The notes under the pieces were generated by a model, which saw nothing but the letters and a program-made list of their open reading frames with translations, was not told the origin of the DNA and made no database searches. Positions 12,187 through 29,690 of a stretch of 64,000 bases of DNA are shown here, one piece after another. This DNA is from Hypomesus transpacificus (taxonomy: Eukaryota > Chordata > Actinopteri > Osmeriformes > Osmeridae), in NCBI RefSeq assembly GCF_021917145.1, contig NC_061080.1, forward strand, positions 1,903,497-1,967,496. Reading direction: 5' to 3'. Positions within the stretch are counted from its first letter, which is position 1. The number at the start of each line of letters is the position of its first letter. A program made the translations under genes and the position numbers.

Positions 12187-13404
12187 ATGGAAGCCTCCCG
12201 CGCTGCCTATGCAGGGGCTTCCCCCACCACCGCCGTCACCACCCCCACCTCCTCCGCCACTAGCCTCCTCCAGTTCTTCTGGGAGTACCAAGACAATGCA
12301 GTCATCGTCGAACACTACAACTACACCGGCAAGCTCCAGGGCGACCGTTACCGCGAGGGTCTGAAGCCCGAGGGCATCGCCTTCCTGGTGGTCTGCCTGC
12401 TCATCGTCCTGGAGAACGCCGTGGTTCTCCTGGCCATCTGGCGGAACAAGAAGTTCCACCTGCCCATGTATTATTTACTAGGGAACCTGACTCTGTCTGA
12501 CCTCTTAGCAGGGATCACTTACATGGCCAACATCGTCATGTCAGGACCCAAAACACTTAAGCTGACTCCACTGCTCTGGTTCCTGCGAGAGGGCGGGGTT
12601 TTCATCACGCTCGCCGCCTCCGTCATCAGCCTATTGGCCATCGCCATCGAGCGCCACGTGACCATGGTGACCATGCGCCCTTACCACGGGGCGAAGAGGG
12701 GCCGCATGCTGGCGCTGATCGGGGCGAGTTGGGCTCTGGCGGGCTTGCTCGGGGTTCTTCCCATCCTGGGTTGGAACTGCATCCACAGTTTGGACCAGTG
12801 CTCCACCGTCCTCCCGCTGTACGCCAAGAGCTACATCCTGGTCTGCGTGACGGTGTTCAGCCTCATCCTGCTGGCCATCGTGGTCCTGTACGTGCGCGTC
12901 TTCCGCATCGTCCGCACCAACACCCAGCGCCAGCGAGCGGGCACGGGCAGCCTGAGGAAAGGCCTTGCGCGGAAGTCTCAGAAGTACCTGGCCCTCCTCA
13001 AGACGGTCACCATCGTCCTCTGCGTCTTCATCGCCTGCTGGCTCCCGCTCTTCCTCCTCCTGCTGCTCGACTTCTTCTGCCCCGCCCGCGCCTGCCGCCT
13101 GCTCCTCAAGGCCGACTACTTCCTGGGCGTGGCCATGGTCAACTCGCTCCTCAACCCCATCATCTACACGCTGACCAGTAAGGACATGCGCAGGGCCATC
13201 CTCCGTCTGCTGTGCGGACCCTGCCTGATGACCAAGGACGGCCAGGTGAAGACGATGGGCATTCCTTTCCTGGAGTGTAGCTTCAGTAAGACGGAGGTAG
13301 CCTCTCACAGGGTGGAAGGTCTCGAGACGACCATCTCCTCTGGGAACATCATCACTACGCCCTCCCCTATCAAGGCCCTCTACCCCAAGCTCTTCAAGGC
13401 TTGA
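12187..13404 (+). CDS. s1pr5: Sphingosine 1-phosphate receptor 5
   Basis: A 405-residue class A GPCR of the S1P/LPA (EDG) family, acting at the plasma membrane as a Gi/G12-coupled receptor for sphingosine 1-phosphate. It is intact in one coding exon, as usual for S1P receptors. Visible landmarks are an NYT glycosylation site at residues 45-47 within HYNYTGKL, the lipid head-group pair Arg134-Glu135 in WFLREGG, ERH in place of DRY at 155-157, WNC and CSTVLPLYAK in the second extracellular loop, CWLP in TM6, NPIIY at 323-327 and a juxtamembrane CGPC likely to be palmitoylated. VIVEHYNYTGKL, SGPKTLKL and the CPARAC/LLLKAD segment match S1PR5 better than S1PR1-4. The first 25-30 residues are an Ala/Ser/Thr-rich extension compared with human. 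No other in-frame Met precedes TM2, so this start is secure. The exon begins at about 11896 after an acceptor. S1PR5 next to KEAP1 is the human arrangement. Confidence 0.95.
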   Translation: MEASRAAYAGASPTTAVTTPTSSATSLLQFFWEYQDNAVIVEHYNYTGKLQGDRYREGLKPEGIAFLVVCLLIVLENAVVLLAIWRNKKFHLPMYYLLGNLTLSDLLAGITYMANIVMSGPKTLKLTPLLWFLREGGVFITLAASVISLLAIAIERHVTMVTMRPYHGAKRGRMLALIGASWALAGLLGVLPILGWNCIHSLDQCSTVLPLYAKSYILVCVTVFSLILLAIVVLYVRVFRIVRTNTQRQRAGTGSLRKGLARKSQKYLALLKTVTIVLCVFIACWLPLFLLLLLDFFCPARACRLLLKADYFLGVAMVNSLLNPIIYTLTSKDMRRAILRLLCGPCLMTKDGQVKTMGIPFLECSFSKTEVASHRVEGLETTISSGNIITTPSPIKALYPKLFKA

Positions 13405-14910
13405 GGACATCCCTCGGATAAAGGGAATGTTACAACCCACTGAGGAGCGGACACGAGAGGGGCTAGCAGGAGTTAGCAAAGCAACTTACGCAGTCTTTAC
13501 AAAGAGAGTTGGAGTTGGGTTATGGCCTACTTCAAAAACCACAGATGTGAAGACATTGTGTGAGAAAAACCACTCAAACACAGCAAAGGGCGCTGTGGTT
13601 CTGACTCACATTCTGTGGAAGAGACTCAAATGTGAATGAAGCAACTTTCTTGTACAGACACAAAGCTCCTACAAAACTGCAATGAATTGCACTAAAGATA
13701 CTGTTATGAGTTTACATAGACAGTGGTCTTAGAAATGAGCTCTAAGGTAGATTTTGTTCCTTAGTCTTTAAAACAAATCAAAGTCAATGCAAATGGAACC
13801 TTCCACACAAGTTTGTTTAGTGGTCATAGCTATTGTGTTTTGCTTTCCCCCTCAATCATTTTTTTCACAGAACTGGGTCACCGAAAGCTGAACCCACATG
13901 AACCCATCTGCTATATGTCTGTGCCACAGACTCTGTGGGTGCCTGTACTTCGCTGGCTCGAAGGTCCGGGTTGTACCAGAGGCATGTGCTGAAAACCTGT
14001 ACCATGGCACATTCGTGTGCCTAAATAGGGCAGACAGACAAAGAAGGAGAAAAAGAATGTTGTTGATGCTTTTATGCTCAGCCCTGAGAACTTTCAGCAA
14101 TAACCCAACATTCTACAGGTGGGAGAATGTCCATCTGTAGATTTGGGGTTCAGGGGGAAAACGTCCCTCCAACATTGTTTTCAAAGTGGATGTTGCACAG
14201 TGATGTCAGCTTGATGCTGTTCAAAATGGAACGTTTGTGTGGTGGTTGTGGTTTTCTAGGTTGTGATAACTTCTCTGAAATGTCACAACACCCACCAGAA
14301 TAAAACAACTAGAACAAGCAAGTTACCATGAGATAAACTGTGGTGATATGTTGGGCTCATCGGCAAATGTAGCCATCATTCATTTTTGCCTGGAAGGTTT
14401 TCCTTCAGTTATGATGTTAAGTACTGATTAATAGTAAGTAATGGCAAATAGGTCATTGCCACAGCTACAAGGTCATTGCATTAGCTGACAGCAGAAGCAA
14501 AGAACAGATCAGCTGAGAGACTTGTCACCTGGCGATTATAAAGTTACCGTAGCAGTCACTCCATGTACGAGAATGTACATGCCATCTACGAAACAAGAAG
14601 ACCAGACCCAGTGGTGTCCGATGACATGTTCCAAACTCAACCTACTCACAAGGATTTCCCTATGTTGTTTGTGTGTGTACTTGAATGGGTCTCTCCACTT
14701 GAAATGGATTTGGCATTTATCACTTAAAATATGTATTTTCTCTTTAATGTAGCCTCCTCTTATGACTGAGCGGGTGTTGTTTTGTATTGTACAGTGTTAA
14801 ATGTATTTTTGTATTTCTGAATAACTTCATACAATCTCTGTAAATGATATGCATTTTGTATCAAAACGTTTTCTATCATCAATATAACAATAAAAGGTCT
14901 TTTGTAAAAG
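13405..14910 (+). other. s1pr5: 3' untranslated region of s1pr5
   Basis: From the TGA stop to shortly after the polyadenylation signal at 14889. The sequence is AT-rich with no splice sites or long frames, consistent with a simple 1.5-kb 3' UTR. The end point is inferred from the signal only. Confidence 0.6.
14889..14894 (+). promoter_or_regulatory. s1pr5: Polyadenylation signal AATAAA, s1pr5
   Basis: A canonical AATAAA followed within 25-30 bases by a GTGTGTTC-type GT-rich stretch, in the expected place after s1pr5. Confidence 0.7.
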
Positions 14911-17900
14911 TGTGTTCACTTTGCCTTGTACAAGTTTGTGTGCATGTGTGACGTATGTGTGTGTGTTTGTGTAGCTCCACATACATGTACACCCTAATCA
15001 ATGCATAAGAGTGGGCCTAAGCATGCACTTTCCACGACAAGGAAAGTTGAGAAAAGTGGAAGACTGTTTCTTTGAGAAATGCTACAGGAAACGAACCCCT
15101 TCTGCCACATCTGTTAATGAAATTGCCCTAGATTCTGCCGCCTTCACGCGCCTCAAATGTTTCAGAGCTCCTGTCCTGAACAAAGAACCTCTTCTTCAAA
15201 GCTGCACATCCGTGACCCATCCTCTTCCTGAGTCTGTTAACCTGTGCATCAGTAATAAATAGGGAAAGGTCGTTTCAACATGGTGACCCACAAGCCATGC
15301 TTGTTAACGCTTCAAAGGTAAACTCGAGACTGTGTTTTAGCGTTTGTCATGCTCTCTTGACTCATGTTTCTCGGTCATAAACTATTATACTCCTTTCAAA
15401 AACTCCTAAATGGAAGCATTGTGTGCGTTCATTACTTTTTTTCAAAAGATAAGACATCAAGATTTGTGCGTGAATCACAATTAAAGTTAAATTTAGAGTT
15501 AAATCAATTTGTCACCTGAGGATCCAAGACACTGCAATAAGTTTGGTTGTGGTGTGTTTTAAAAACACTTTCAGATGAACAGTTTATACAGCATCGCTCT
15601 CAAACTGTTTTCTCCGGGTGTGTAGGTGTCATGTCATGATGTATGCATTTAGTTAAGTGTACATGCAACATGACACCAGTCAGGTTCTGTAGATATAGAA
15701 GTCTAGATATAGAAGCAAGAGAACAATGCTGGCTGCTCCTCATCCCTTTTCAAAGAGATGCTTTGGTTCGAGCCCATTCACACTCACAGTTTAACACAGG
15801 AAATTCTTCATGTTTCTACAGCCTGTATGTTATTGTACAGTGGTGCTGGCCTCCTAAATTTCAGGAAACATATGGCACAGATGTCAGTTGATACAAACCT
15901 GTTTCCATATTGACATATGAAAGTGACTCCCCATGACGTGCAACCATTTTTGAACACAGGGATGTTTGACAGTTTTGATAGCATCTACAGATGTCTGTGT
16001 ATTTTTATGTGCTGGGTTTCCTATATGTGACACTGGATTTGTGATAGTTCAAGACAAAGGTCAAAGATTCAAACTTTCCTTGGATTCCCTCCAGGAGCTA
16101 AATAATACAACTGAGGCAGAAGCTATTGCAGGATTAACAAGAAAGAGAATGGAGACAAATGAGTTAGAGCATGTCCAAGAATGCCAATCTATTGCTCAAG
16201 GGTTACACAGTAGGATGATATGGGAGAATAGAAATGTGGAATGAAATTCTAATTAGGGCTGAATCCCTTTTCGACCCCTGAGGTGTCTGGATATCAAGCA
16301 TTACTCACTTGAAGAAGAGTGATGGTTTATCAAGACTTATCCCTTTGTTTATCAGCAGGAATGTTTTTTATTGCCTGTAAATGTTAGCCCTTTAACACTC
16401 AATCTAGATTAAAACCCCTGCATTTCGCTAAAAAGGATTTATAGACACGTGAATGTGAATAATAATTTTAGTTGAGTCTGTTGCACCTTGCGTTCACAAC
16501 GTTTTATGGGAATTATTGTTTGCAGGTTGTTTTGTTTCTAATTCGAACAAGCGTTGATCGCCCTGCAAATTTGTCTTTGATCGCCACCATGTGGCGTTAT
16601 TATAGAATCATTTTTTTGTGTGCATTACGTAGTTTGCTTTGGAGAACCGTTTGGTGTGTCAGCACTTGGATTTGCAAAGTGTCACTTTACCTTGATAAAT
16701 TGATATTTTAGGCATTCCTAGCATACATATTTCAGCAGGAAACCAGGGCATATGCTACAAGGTAAGAGAAGGAGGTTTGTTGCATGGCAAAATCATATTT
16801 TAATGTTTTTTAATGATCTTTAGACAAGGATCCTAATAATACATTTTGGTCTGGCAATATTAATATGATATTTAAAAAAAAAAACGATATTAAGGTCACA
16901 TCATATTTTTTTCTGGCTTTCTTTCACCCATATTAATCATTCAATTTTGACAGTGCACATTGTATTCCTATAGGTTCACTCCAGGTAATTTGGTTTACTC
17001 TGCATAATCACATTTACTACTGAATCTCTGGCAAGTAGGATCTTTCATATGTCTAAAATAACGGACTATTTTTAAATACCGACAATGCTCTTATTTTTTC
17101 CATATTTGATTGACAGCTGGCCAACAGCTTTGGGCACGTTGCCTATAAGAAGACCCGTTCTCTTCCTTCATTTTAAGGACTCCTCTTCTGTAAAAGTCCT
17201 CTCCCGCTGGGTGATATTAACCACTAGTTCGTGTCTATGGAGCCAAACCATGTCGTCTTCAGGCCAGCTCTTATTTTGACATCGAGACGAGACTCATACA
17301 ATGCTTAGTCATGGTGAGTTACAGCTTTCCACCGATCCTGTGTGGTGTTCAGACAGCGACAGAAGAACGGACTGGAGCTTTGTGAGTTTCGTTTCTGTAA
17401 ATATATATCAGTATAGCTGGTTTTAAATGTAATTAATGTGCTGTTTTACTAATTGTCCAGTTAATCCGCGACATAACCTTTATTGAAAAGAATAAAGCCC
17501 AAAAGGCTACTGAGCCCGCTTTGTCAACATTTTGTTCTCGATCGACTCCAAACCACTTAGCCTACCATATGCGACGCCAGTTTTTGCTATCTAAACGGTC
17601 ACTGTCAATTTGCTGTTTATAATCGATTTGATATGTTTGACTTAGCCTACCATAAAACGGCACTGCTTTTCGCCTTTTCGAGTGTTGTATAATTGCTATG
17701 CATGTTGCATGCCAATACTTGTTTAGCACGGTTTTTGTAACCAATACATCAAAGAATGCACACTATTGGATTCGAGAAGTAATCAGCCCTTAGACGATAT
17801 CTGGAATTGGCTGGATGTGATAAACTGCGAATCCAGCTCATTCTGGGTTTACATAAGGACTGGTCTCACTTCTGGGTCATGTTTTGGTACAGACAGTTCT

Positions 17901-20614
17901 ATTGTCGCTCCCCACCTCTACAGATTGAAGAGCAAATTAACAGCCACTGATGAGGGCACTCTGCGTAGGCTAAATAACCTAACCTAGGGTAAATGGGGTC
18001 CACAGAAAGTTAATGGATGTAGAATATTTAGTCTTTGAAGAGAATGTTAAGTCTCGTGTCGGTTTTAGTCTACGATGCTGCCGTTTCGTGCGAACGTGTA
18101 TAATAACAATGAGTTTGGCTCGATAAGCGCAACTCTTGAGCAAAAGCAGGGAGCAGAGATTTGTCTTAGAGTTGTCTGTCTGTTTTAAACTGCAGCAGAC
18201 CGGTCTATAATTATTTCCACACGTCGGATAGGAACATGTTTACGTCACAGCGTGTACAGTAACATCAACATTTGGCGCGGAAAAAGTATGCTATCAACTT
18301 TAGACCGGGGATTTTAGGCCCGCAAGTTGGCAATTTGGTCTCCATGAGTGCGACGGTACACTGTAAATAGTCTTAGAGTTGAGCAACATGTTTTTTTCCC
18401 CCAGAAACTTGGAAGTGGCAAGTCTACCATATAAAAGGAAGAGTAGGTGACAGGACACAATATTGCAACATTGCCCCATGTGTGTATGATTAGCCTACGT
18501 TTATATTAAAGGATCTGTAGTGTCGAAATGGATTCAAACTTCACACCTTTTTTTGGTTTCACTTTTGTGAAGATTATATAATGGCACAACAACTTACTAC
18601 TTGAATAATAAAGTAATATCACTAGCTGGAGCAATTCAGTCTGTTTGCTTATCAGAACTTAGGGTAATAATTACATGCACAATGTACAGGTCCTGTTCTG
18701 TAACTCGGAATATCTACTGTAACAAAATTGTTGCTCAGTTACTGTGTTAGGTGAGTCAGTACTAGTGACTGTTACTTTGCTGAGAGACAGAGAGACTCGT
18801 CTTTAAGACGTAAGGAAAGAATAACACTGACATGGTTAATCAGGTTTTGTTGATGTGGCTATTTGCTGTGTGTATGCCATGCGTGTGTCTGTGCAGTGGG
18901 AGTTGTGTTGGCTGTAGTGCATACCGTACTGCTTCCATCCCTCCTTCCAAGTCACGAGACAGGGACAAAACACTCGCCATGCTGACCCGTTGGAAATACT
19001 CTCCTAATTTAAGTCAGCCCGTCTTTCACTGACTGCGTCACTTGTGCCAGAGGCTCTGCTATCTCTTTCACCCGGCCCACATTCCCACATTCCTGTGTGA
19101 GTGAGGTATCGGGGGTGACGCTCAACTCAATTAATAATGCTGAAGCCTTGTCCATAACAACGCAGAGCTCACAGCCCCTTGCGCATTTGAAAGAAGTGGA
19201 TGGGCTCTAGTAAGTCCAAGGACATCATCAGCGTGTTTCCCAGTACTTACGAGCAATTCGAACCTCTCCTCGTACCAGTAACAACTTGCATCGTAATTGT
19301 TGTTGTCTTCTGGAAAGGTGAAAGGTCACGGTGCCCTAGAGCAGATTCACAGTGACTAAGAGAAAACACGGCGATGAGGATTCATAGCCTGGGTGTGACA
19401 GTTGGATGAACACACAGTATCCGAGTATCCGTTTCTTGGTGGACTTTAGAACCGACTGAATGCTTTGAGTTGTTCCAGAACTTCCCTTCTTGCTGACTCA
19501 CAGGTCTTCCATGGAACTTAGTCACAGGGACACATCTGAAATGGGCTGTGAAGAACCTGTCGTCTAGGCACACCTGTATGTCCACCTGTACTGTTATGTC
19601 AAGAGTGTGTGATTTAAATAACCTCTGTTTAAGCCCCTCTCTTTTTGTCTCTCTCTGTTTATGTGTTGCAGGTACTCCGCTAATCCTACTGCTTTCCATG
19701 AAACGCACCAGTGCAAGCAGATTCCAAAGCTAGGTGACTTCTAGGAAATCCAGCACACCGACCCTGCCTCATTCCTTCGGACCTCTTGCGACGCCTCCCT
19801 CGAATGCGGCTTCTCTCTCTCTCGACAGAGTTTACGACCCTCTCTCCTCTCAGATCTTGGCAAAGCCGGAGCCTAAAAGAAGTCTTAATTAATACTGCTA
19901 TTAAAATGCGGTACTAAATTTGATTCCCCCCCACCCGCTCCTTCCAGCAGAAAATCAATATGTTATTTTAACCTGCCGTTGCATAGTCCTGACTAGCTGA
20001 AACGTGCCCCTGTGGGACCTTATTCCATTGAACGACCCAGTGGTTTTTTTACACATCCGACTGCTTCAGGTTTTTCCCCTGTTGCTATAGTAAACACTTG
20101 TGGTCAAACAAACTAACTATATGACTTCCTGAGGTCCTGTCACACCTGCTCTATTATTCCTTCCCAGAAGACCTCTCAGTACCTTTTTGATTTCTCTTGT
20201 TCTCCTTTGCACTGTTTTCCCAATTTCATAAGACGAAGGTTTCCCCTTAGACAGAGCGAAGGGGGGCACGGAAATTCCGAAACACAAAACAATTGAATGA
20301 TGCAGTAAATCCAATTGCAGCTCTGGCCATGTTGTAGAACACAAACAACCATGACTGGCAGTTAACACCACAGGTTTTTTTTACTGTTGACTTTTAAACC
20401 CCAATGTTACACCATGGCTGGACTTGTGAGATAAGTTGGACTCCAAACAAAAACCCTTGGACTTTCATAGCTTTTTCATCCCTTTTTTTTTTGGTGTGGT
20501 TAGTTTGAACCTTTTTCCCCTTACTTTTGCCCTCTGCCACCTGGCGAGCAAGGATATGCCTGTCAACGCGACCCGCGGTTGTTGAGGACGCGCACACCGG
20601 AGAAAGGGGGGGAT
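14911..20614. other. Intergenic region, s1pr5 to keap1b
   Basis: AT-rich and free of recognisable coding exons. It should contain the keap1b promoter and a 5' untranslated exon. Candidate donor-like sites exist, for example CATG then GTGAGT near 17312, but none can be proved from sequence alone. No transposon with clear ends was seen. Confidence 0.4.
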
Positions 20615-26237
<5,623 letters not shown>

Positions 26238-26254
26238 CCCCTTGCAGAGATCTC

Positions 26255-26260
26255 AATAAA
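26255..26260 (+). promoter_or_regulatory. keap1b: Proximal polyadenylation signal, keap1b
   Basis: AATAAA only 18 bases after the stop codon, followed by TGTATGATTTGTTTCTG. Use of this site would give an extremely short 3' UTR. Confidence 0.5.
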
Positions 26261-27651
26261 TGTATGATTTGTTTCTGATTCGAGAGTGTTTGATTCACTC
26301 TGCTCCGACTCGCATGTTCAGGCGTAGAAATAGCCATGTTCAATCTATTTCTATGCTACTCGCCTCCGACTGGAGCAACATCCCCTTTTGGACCAATGTC
26401 TCCCAGGTTCAAGAAATGGGAGAGAAGGGCTGAATATTCAAAAGGCCAATGAGGAAGCATCCAGGGGTTCTTTTTTTTTATTTCTTTTTTTCCTACTTCA
26501 AGACCAGCCTGTGCAGACCAACCAAATCTAAGGGGGGGGGGGGGGGGGGGGGGTTGAAAACCAAGTTACACATTTGTCAGTATCAGAAACCCGGGAGGAT
26601 TTACACAATGCAAAAAGTGCCATTAGCATGTCTCTGGGCATGACCTTTTTATCATCAGTATACGTAACTCCTGTGCGATACCGTAAAGAGAGAAGACACA
26701 AAATGGTGGCACTTGGACGCTCGCGTGGCTGGTGATGTGCTTTTCCAGTAGTTTACAGTCCCTGTCCTATTCTCCCCTTCCTGAGCCCTAGCTCATAGCT
26801 ATGTAGAAAACACCCGCTCCATCATCCAAACATCCCCTAACCCCTGGCTACTCAGTTGCTAAGCAGTCATCATAGCATTTGATTGGTGTTATTGCCCTGG
26901 CAAATACATTGGCTTGTTATCAGCCAATGGTCACATTTGCCTAGCCGATCTGTTTTATATCTACAGTACCTGGAAATGGCTTAAGGGGGAAAGGATCCTA
27001 TCAAGACAGGACCACACCATTAATTGGAACATATAGAACCATGGTGAGTCCAGCTTACCTTCAAGACGACAAATGTGTCCATAAGCATGGCAACACTACA
27101 CATAGTCAAATCTCAGAACTCTCCCTGCTGTTACCATTGTGTTTTACATGCATCCTGCCTTCCCCCAGATCACAAGTGACCATTATTATCCTGTAGAGTA
27201 TTTTTGGAGGATGAAATGGCGAGAACTAATCTGTGTAAGGAAATGTATTTGTAAACAGTGGTTTAAGCTACAAGTTTTTTTTGGTTTTGTTTTTTTTATA
27301 AGGTTTTGTACATTTGTACATGATATTCCACAGGATTCTTGTACAGAATTCAAGAGCTCAGTTTTCTATTTATTTTGTTCCGGTCCTCCTTGTCTTGTCA
27401 TTTGTTTCAACTGACTACATCTTTGTACTGAAATTGAACTCTTGTTATTTTGTGTCTTGCTAACCAGCATGCGTTGTAATTGGGGATGCCTATGAATGCT
27501 ACATTTAAAAGTTTGTAAAAAAATTACTTAGGTTTCAAAGGGACTTATTTTCTCGTCTGTAGTTTGAAATGAAAAAATAATAGGATATTTAAAGACTGCT
27601 TTGTACATTTTTCAGCCAACAATGCCTGTACAAAAATACACATTGTATATT

Positions 27652-27657
27652 AATAAA
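27652..27657 (+). promoter_or_regulatory. keap1b: Distal polyadenylation signal, keap1b
   Basis: AATAAA followed by TTTATGTTTATTG and then a GT/T-rich stretch, a good cleavage context. It marks the probable end of the long keap1b transcript. Confidence 0.6.
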
Positions 27658-27789
27658 GTTTATGTTTATTGTACCGCCATGTTGTCTTTTTGCTCCATTG
27701 TGACATGTTGCATAACCAGATCCTTTCTTTTTTGGTTTTTCTTTAGCTTTTTTTTGGAGGCAATAAATCATTCACACATCAAGCAAGGC

Positions 27790-28203
27790 TTAAAGGTCCC
27801 ATGACATGAAAATGTCACTAGGAGGTTATTTAACATTAATGAGTTCCTGTGGCTAGAAATGTTTATAAGTGTAAACCAAGCCCTGGGTATTCTTCTCTGC
27901 CTTTGAGAAAATGAAACCTCAAACGCTCCGATTTATAATTGTTCCTCTTATGTCGTCTTTGCTTTGCCTGCCCAGAGAATTTTCGCCCAAGCATGGCAGT
28001 TAGCCCCGCCTCTCTACTCCTCATAGCATTTAAAGCTACAGACACAGAAATGGCACCTGCGATAGCTCATTTTGGGACTGCTTGTAGTGGCTGTAATTCT
28101 GCACCAAGGCTGAATTTCGGTAAAGACACCTCATATACAGTATTAGGGGACCACTAAGGCCGATATAAAAGCATCTAAAAACAGCATGCCATAGGACCTT
28201 TAA
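27790..28203. mobile_element. TTAA-flanked MITE (piggyBac-type target site)
   Basis: TTAA (27790) then AGGTCCCATGACATG at the left. At the right, the reverse complement of the end reads AGGTCCTATGGCATG before TTAA (28200). The terminal repeats match at 13 of 15 bases. Sequence with these ends is, as I recall, a very common dispersed fish repeat. The roughly 406-base interior has no transposase frame. Confidence 0.8.
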
Positions 28204-28901
28204 CTTCATAATCAGTTTGAGAAGCTTGGTTGAGCGGCATTTCTTATGTGCTTTTGATTTGTGTGGCAATACAATAGCCACTAGATGGCGCAAAAGGCTC
28301 AGAATTATATCTCGCTTGTTCATAAAATTGACAGACAGTTCGACTCGAGTACAAATGTTGATCTACTGCAAATTTTAATAATTTCCCTGTTTCCTAAACC
28401 CCATTACTGCTAACTTTATACTTTAATCTACATTACAATGTTTTATATTGGCATGTTTCAAATGTTAAGGCTACTATTAGGCCTGTTGTAAACCCGTTTT
28501 AATATATTAGGCTATCCATAACAGCTGCTGTTGACACTTTGCATAAAGTTGATGAATCCGGCAATGGAATGTGAAGTGGCTTGTTCAAGCTAACTGTAGG
28601 AACTGTTCCACAGTTTCTGCCAGCTTGTCTGTAGGCTGGACCACAGGTATATCTATTGACAATTTAGGCCTAATTCATCACATTTGTTCTTAATTCACCG
28701 GATCCGGTAGCCTTTAGCCGGCATAATCAGTATTCAGATAAGGGACGATTGTGTGCACACGTAGTTTGGTGGGATATTTGTTCTGGGATAGGTGTGGACT
28801 ACTGAGCTGCGCAAGTTAGTAGGCTAGTTGTTCATAAGAAGGACTCGACGCATTTCTTTGGTCTGACAACAATCGCAACCAGGCGAACTGAAGCTGAAGG
28901 A

Positions 28902-28935
<34 letters not shown>

Positions 28936-29682
28936 TGGCGTCGCAGAAACTTGCTTCAAAAAATTGATTTACGCACCTAGCACTTTTTAAGAAAGTTCGG
29001 GGACTTCACCTGTGGAAGCAGCAAGAGCGCAGGTAATTTCGCGCCTTTAAGATTACTTTTGGTGTTTACATGTGCATATGCTTCACAGGTAACATCTAAC
29101 AGAGGTCCATATGCTTTCATTTACCATCATAGGCTATAGCCTAAGCCTACTGTATGTAAAATTCGTGACCCCAACGTAAAAATGAAAGAAATAGGCTTGC
29201 CTACATGGTTTCACTATCGCTACTCAGCCTTGCAGGATTTATTGGCATATGTCTGTGTATGATTAAATATTTTATAACATAGGGATACATGTGTCACGAG
29301 TAAGTCATACAGTTTCCTCAAAGACAATTGGGGCAGAAAACACTTAACATAGGTTTTATTTATGTAGGCTATAAGCATATGTCACAAATTATTTTCACTT
29401 AATTTTGGCGTTCTTAGCTCATATGACAGACAGCCATGAATTAACAGAGAAACATGAAAGAGAATGAATAAGTCTATTGTGAAATGTTTCAGCGCACCTC
29501 CAATGTTGGCTTACTCAACACCCTATTAGATTACCTCAACTGTATGGCTTGTTCAACGGGGTCCTTTCTTTTTGTTTGGTCAGTTGTCAAACTGGTTCAT
29601 CCACTTAGTTTTATAGTATCTGCCAACAAGCCAAACCTTCTACTGTACATGCATTCTCCCTCTCTTTCTCACTTGAATACAG
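28204..29682. other. lrrc8e: Spacer, probable 5' exon and first intron of lrrc8e
   Basis: A poly-C tract lies at 28905-28935. The stretch just after it ends GAGCGCAG before a donor GTAATT at 29033, a candidate 5' untranslated exon of lrrc8e. Sequence from there to the acceptor ending at 29682 would be intron 1. The transcription start is not resolved. Confidence 0.4.
28905..28935. repeat. Poly-C tract (about 31 bases)
   Basis: A long homopolymer C run. Its length is probably unreliable in the assembly. Confidence 0.9.
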
Positions 29683-29690
29683 GGTTCAGG

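Larger units (their letters stand above)
26238..27675 (+). other. keap1b: 3' untranslated region of keap1b
   Basis: Starts after the TAA stop. Two AATAAA signals (26255 and 27652) suggest a very short and a 1.4-kb form. A poly-G run of more than 20 bases lies near 26532. No coding exon was seen. The distal end is inferred. Confidence 0.5.

Noticed and set aside
12631-13479. 282-codon minus-strand frame
   Set aside because: Antisense shadow of s1pr5, with compositional bias from GC-rich third positions.
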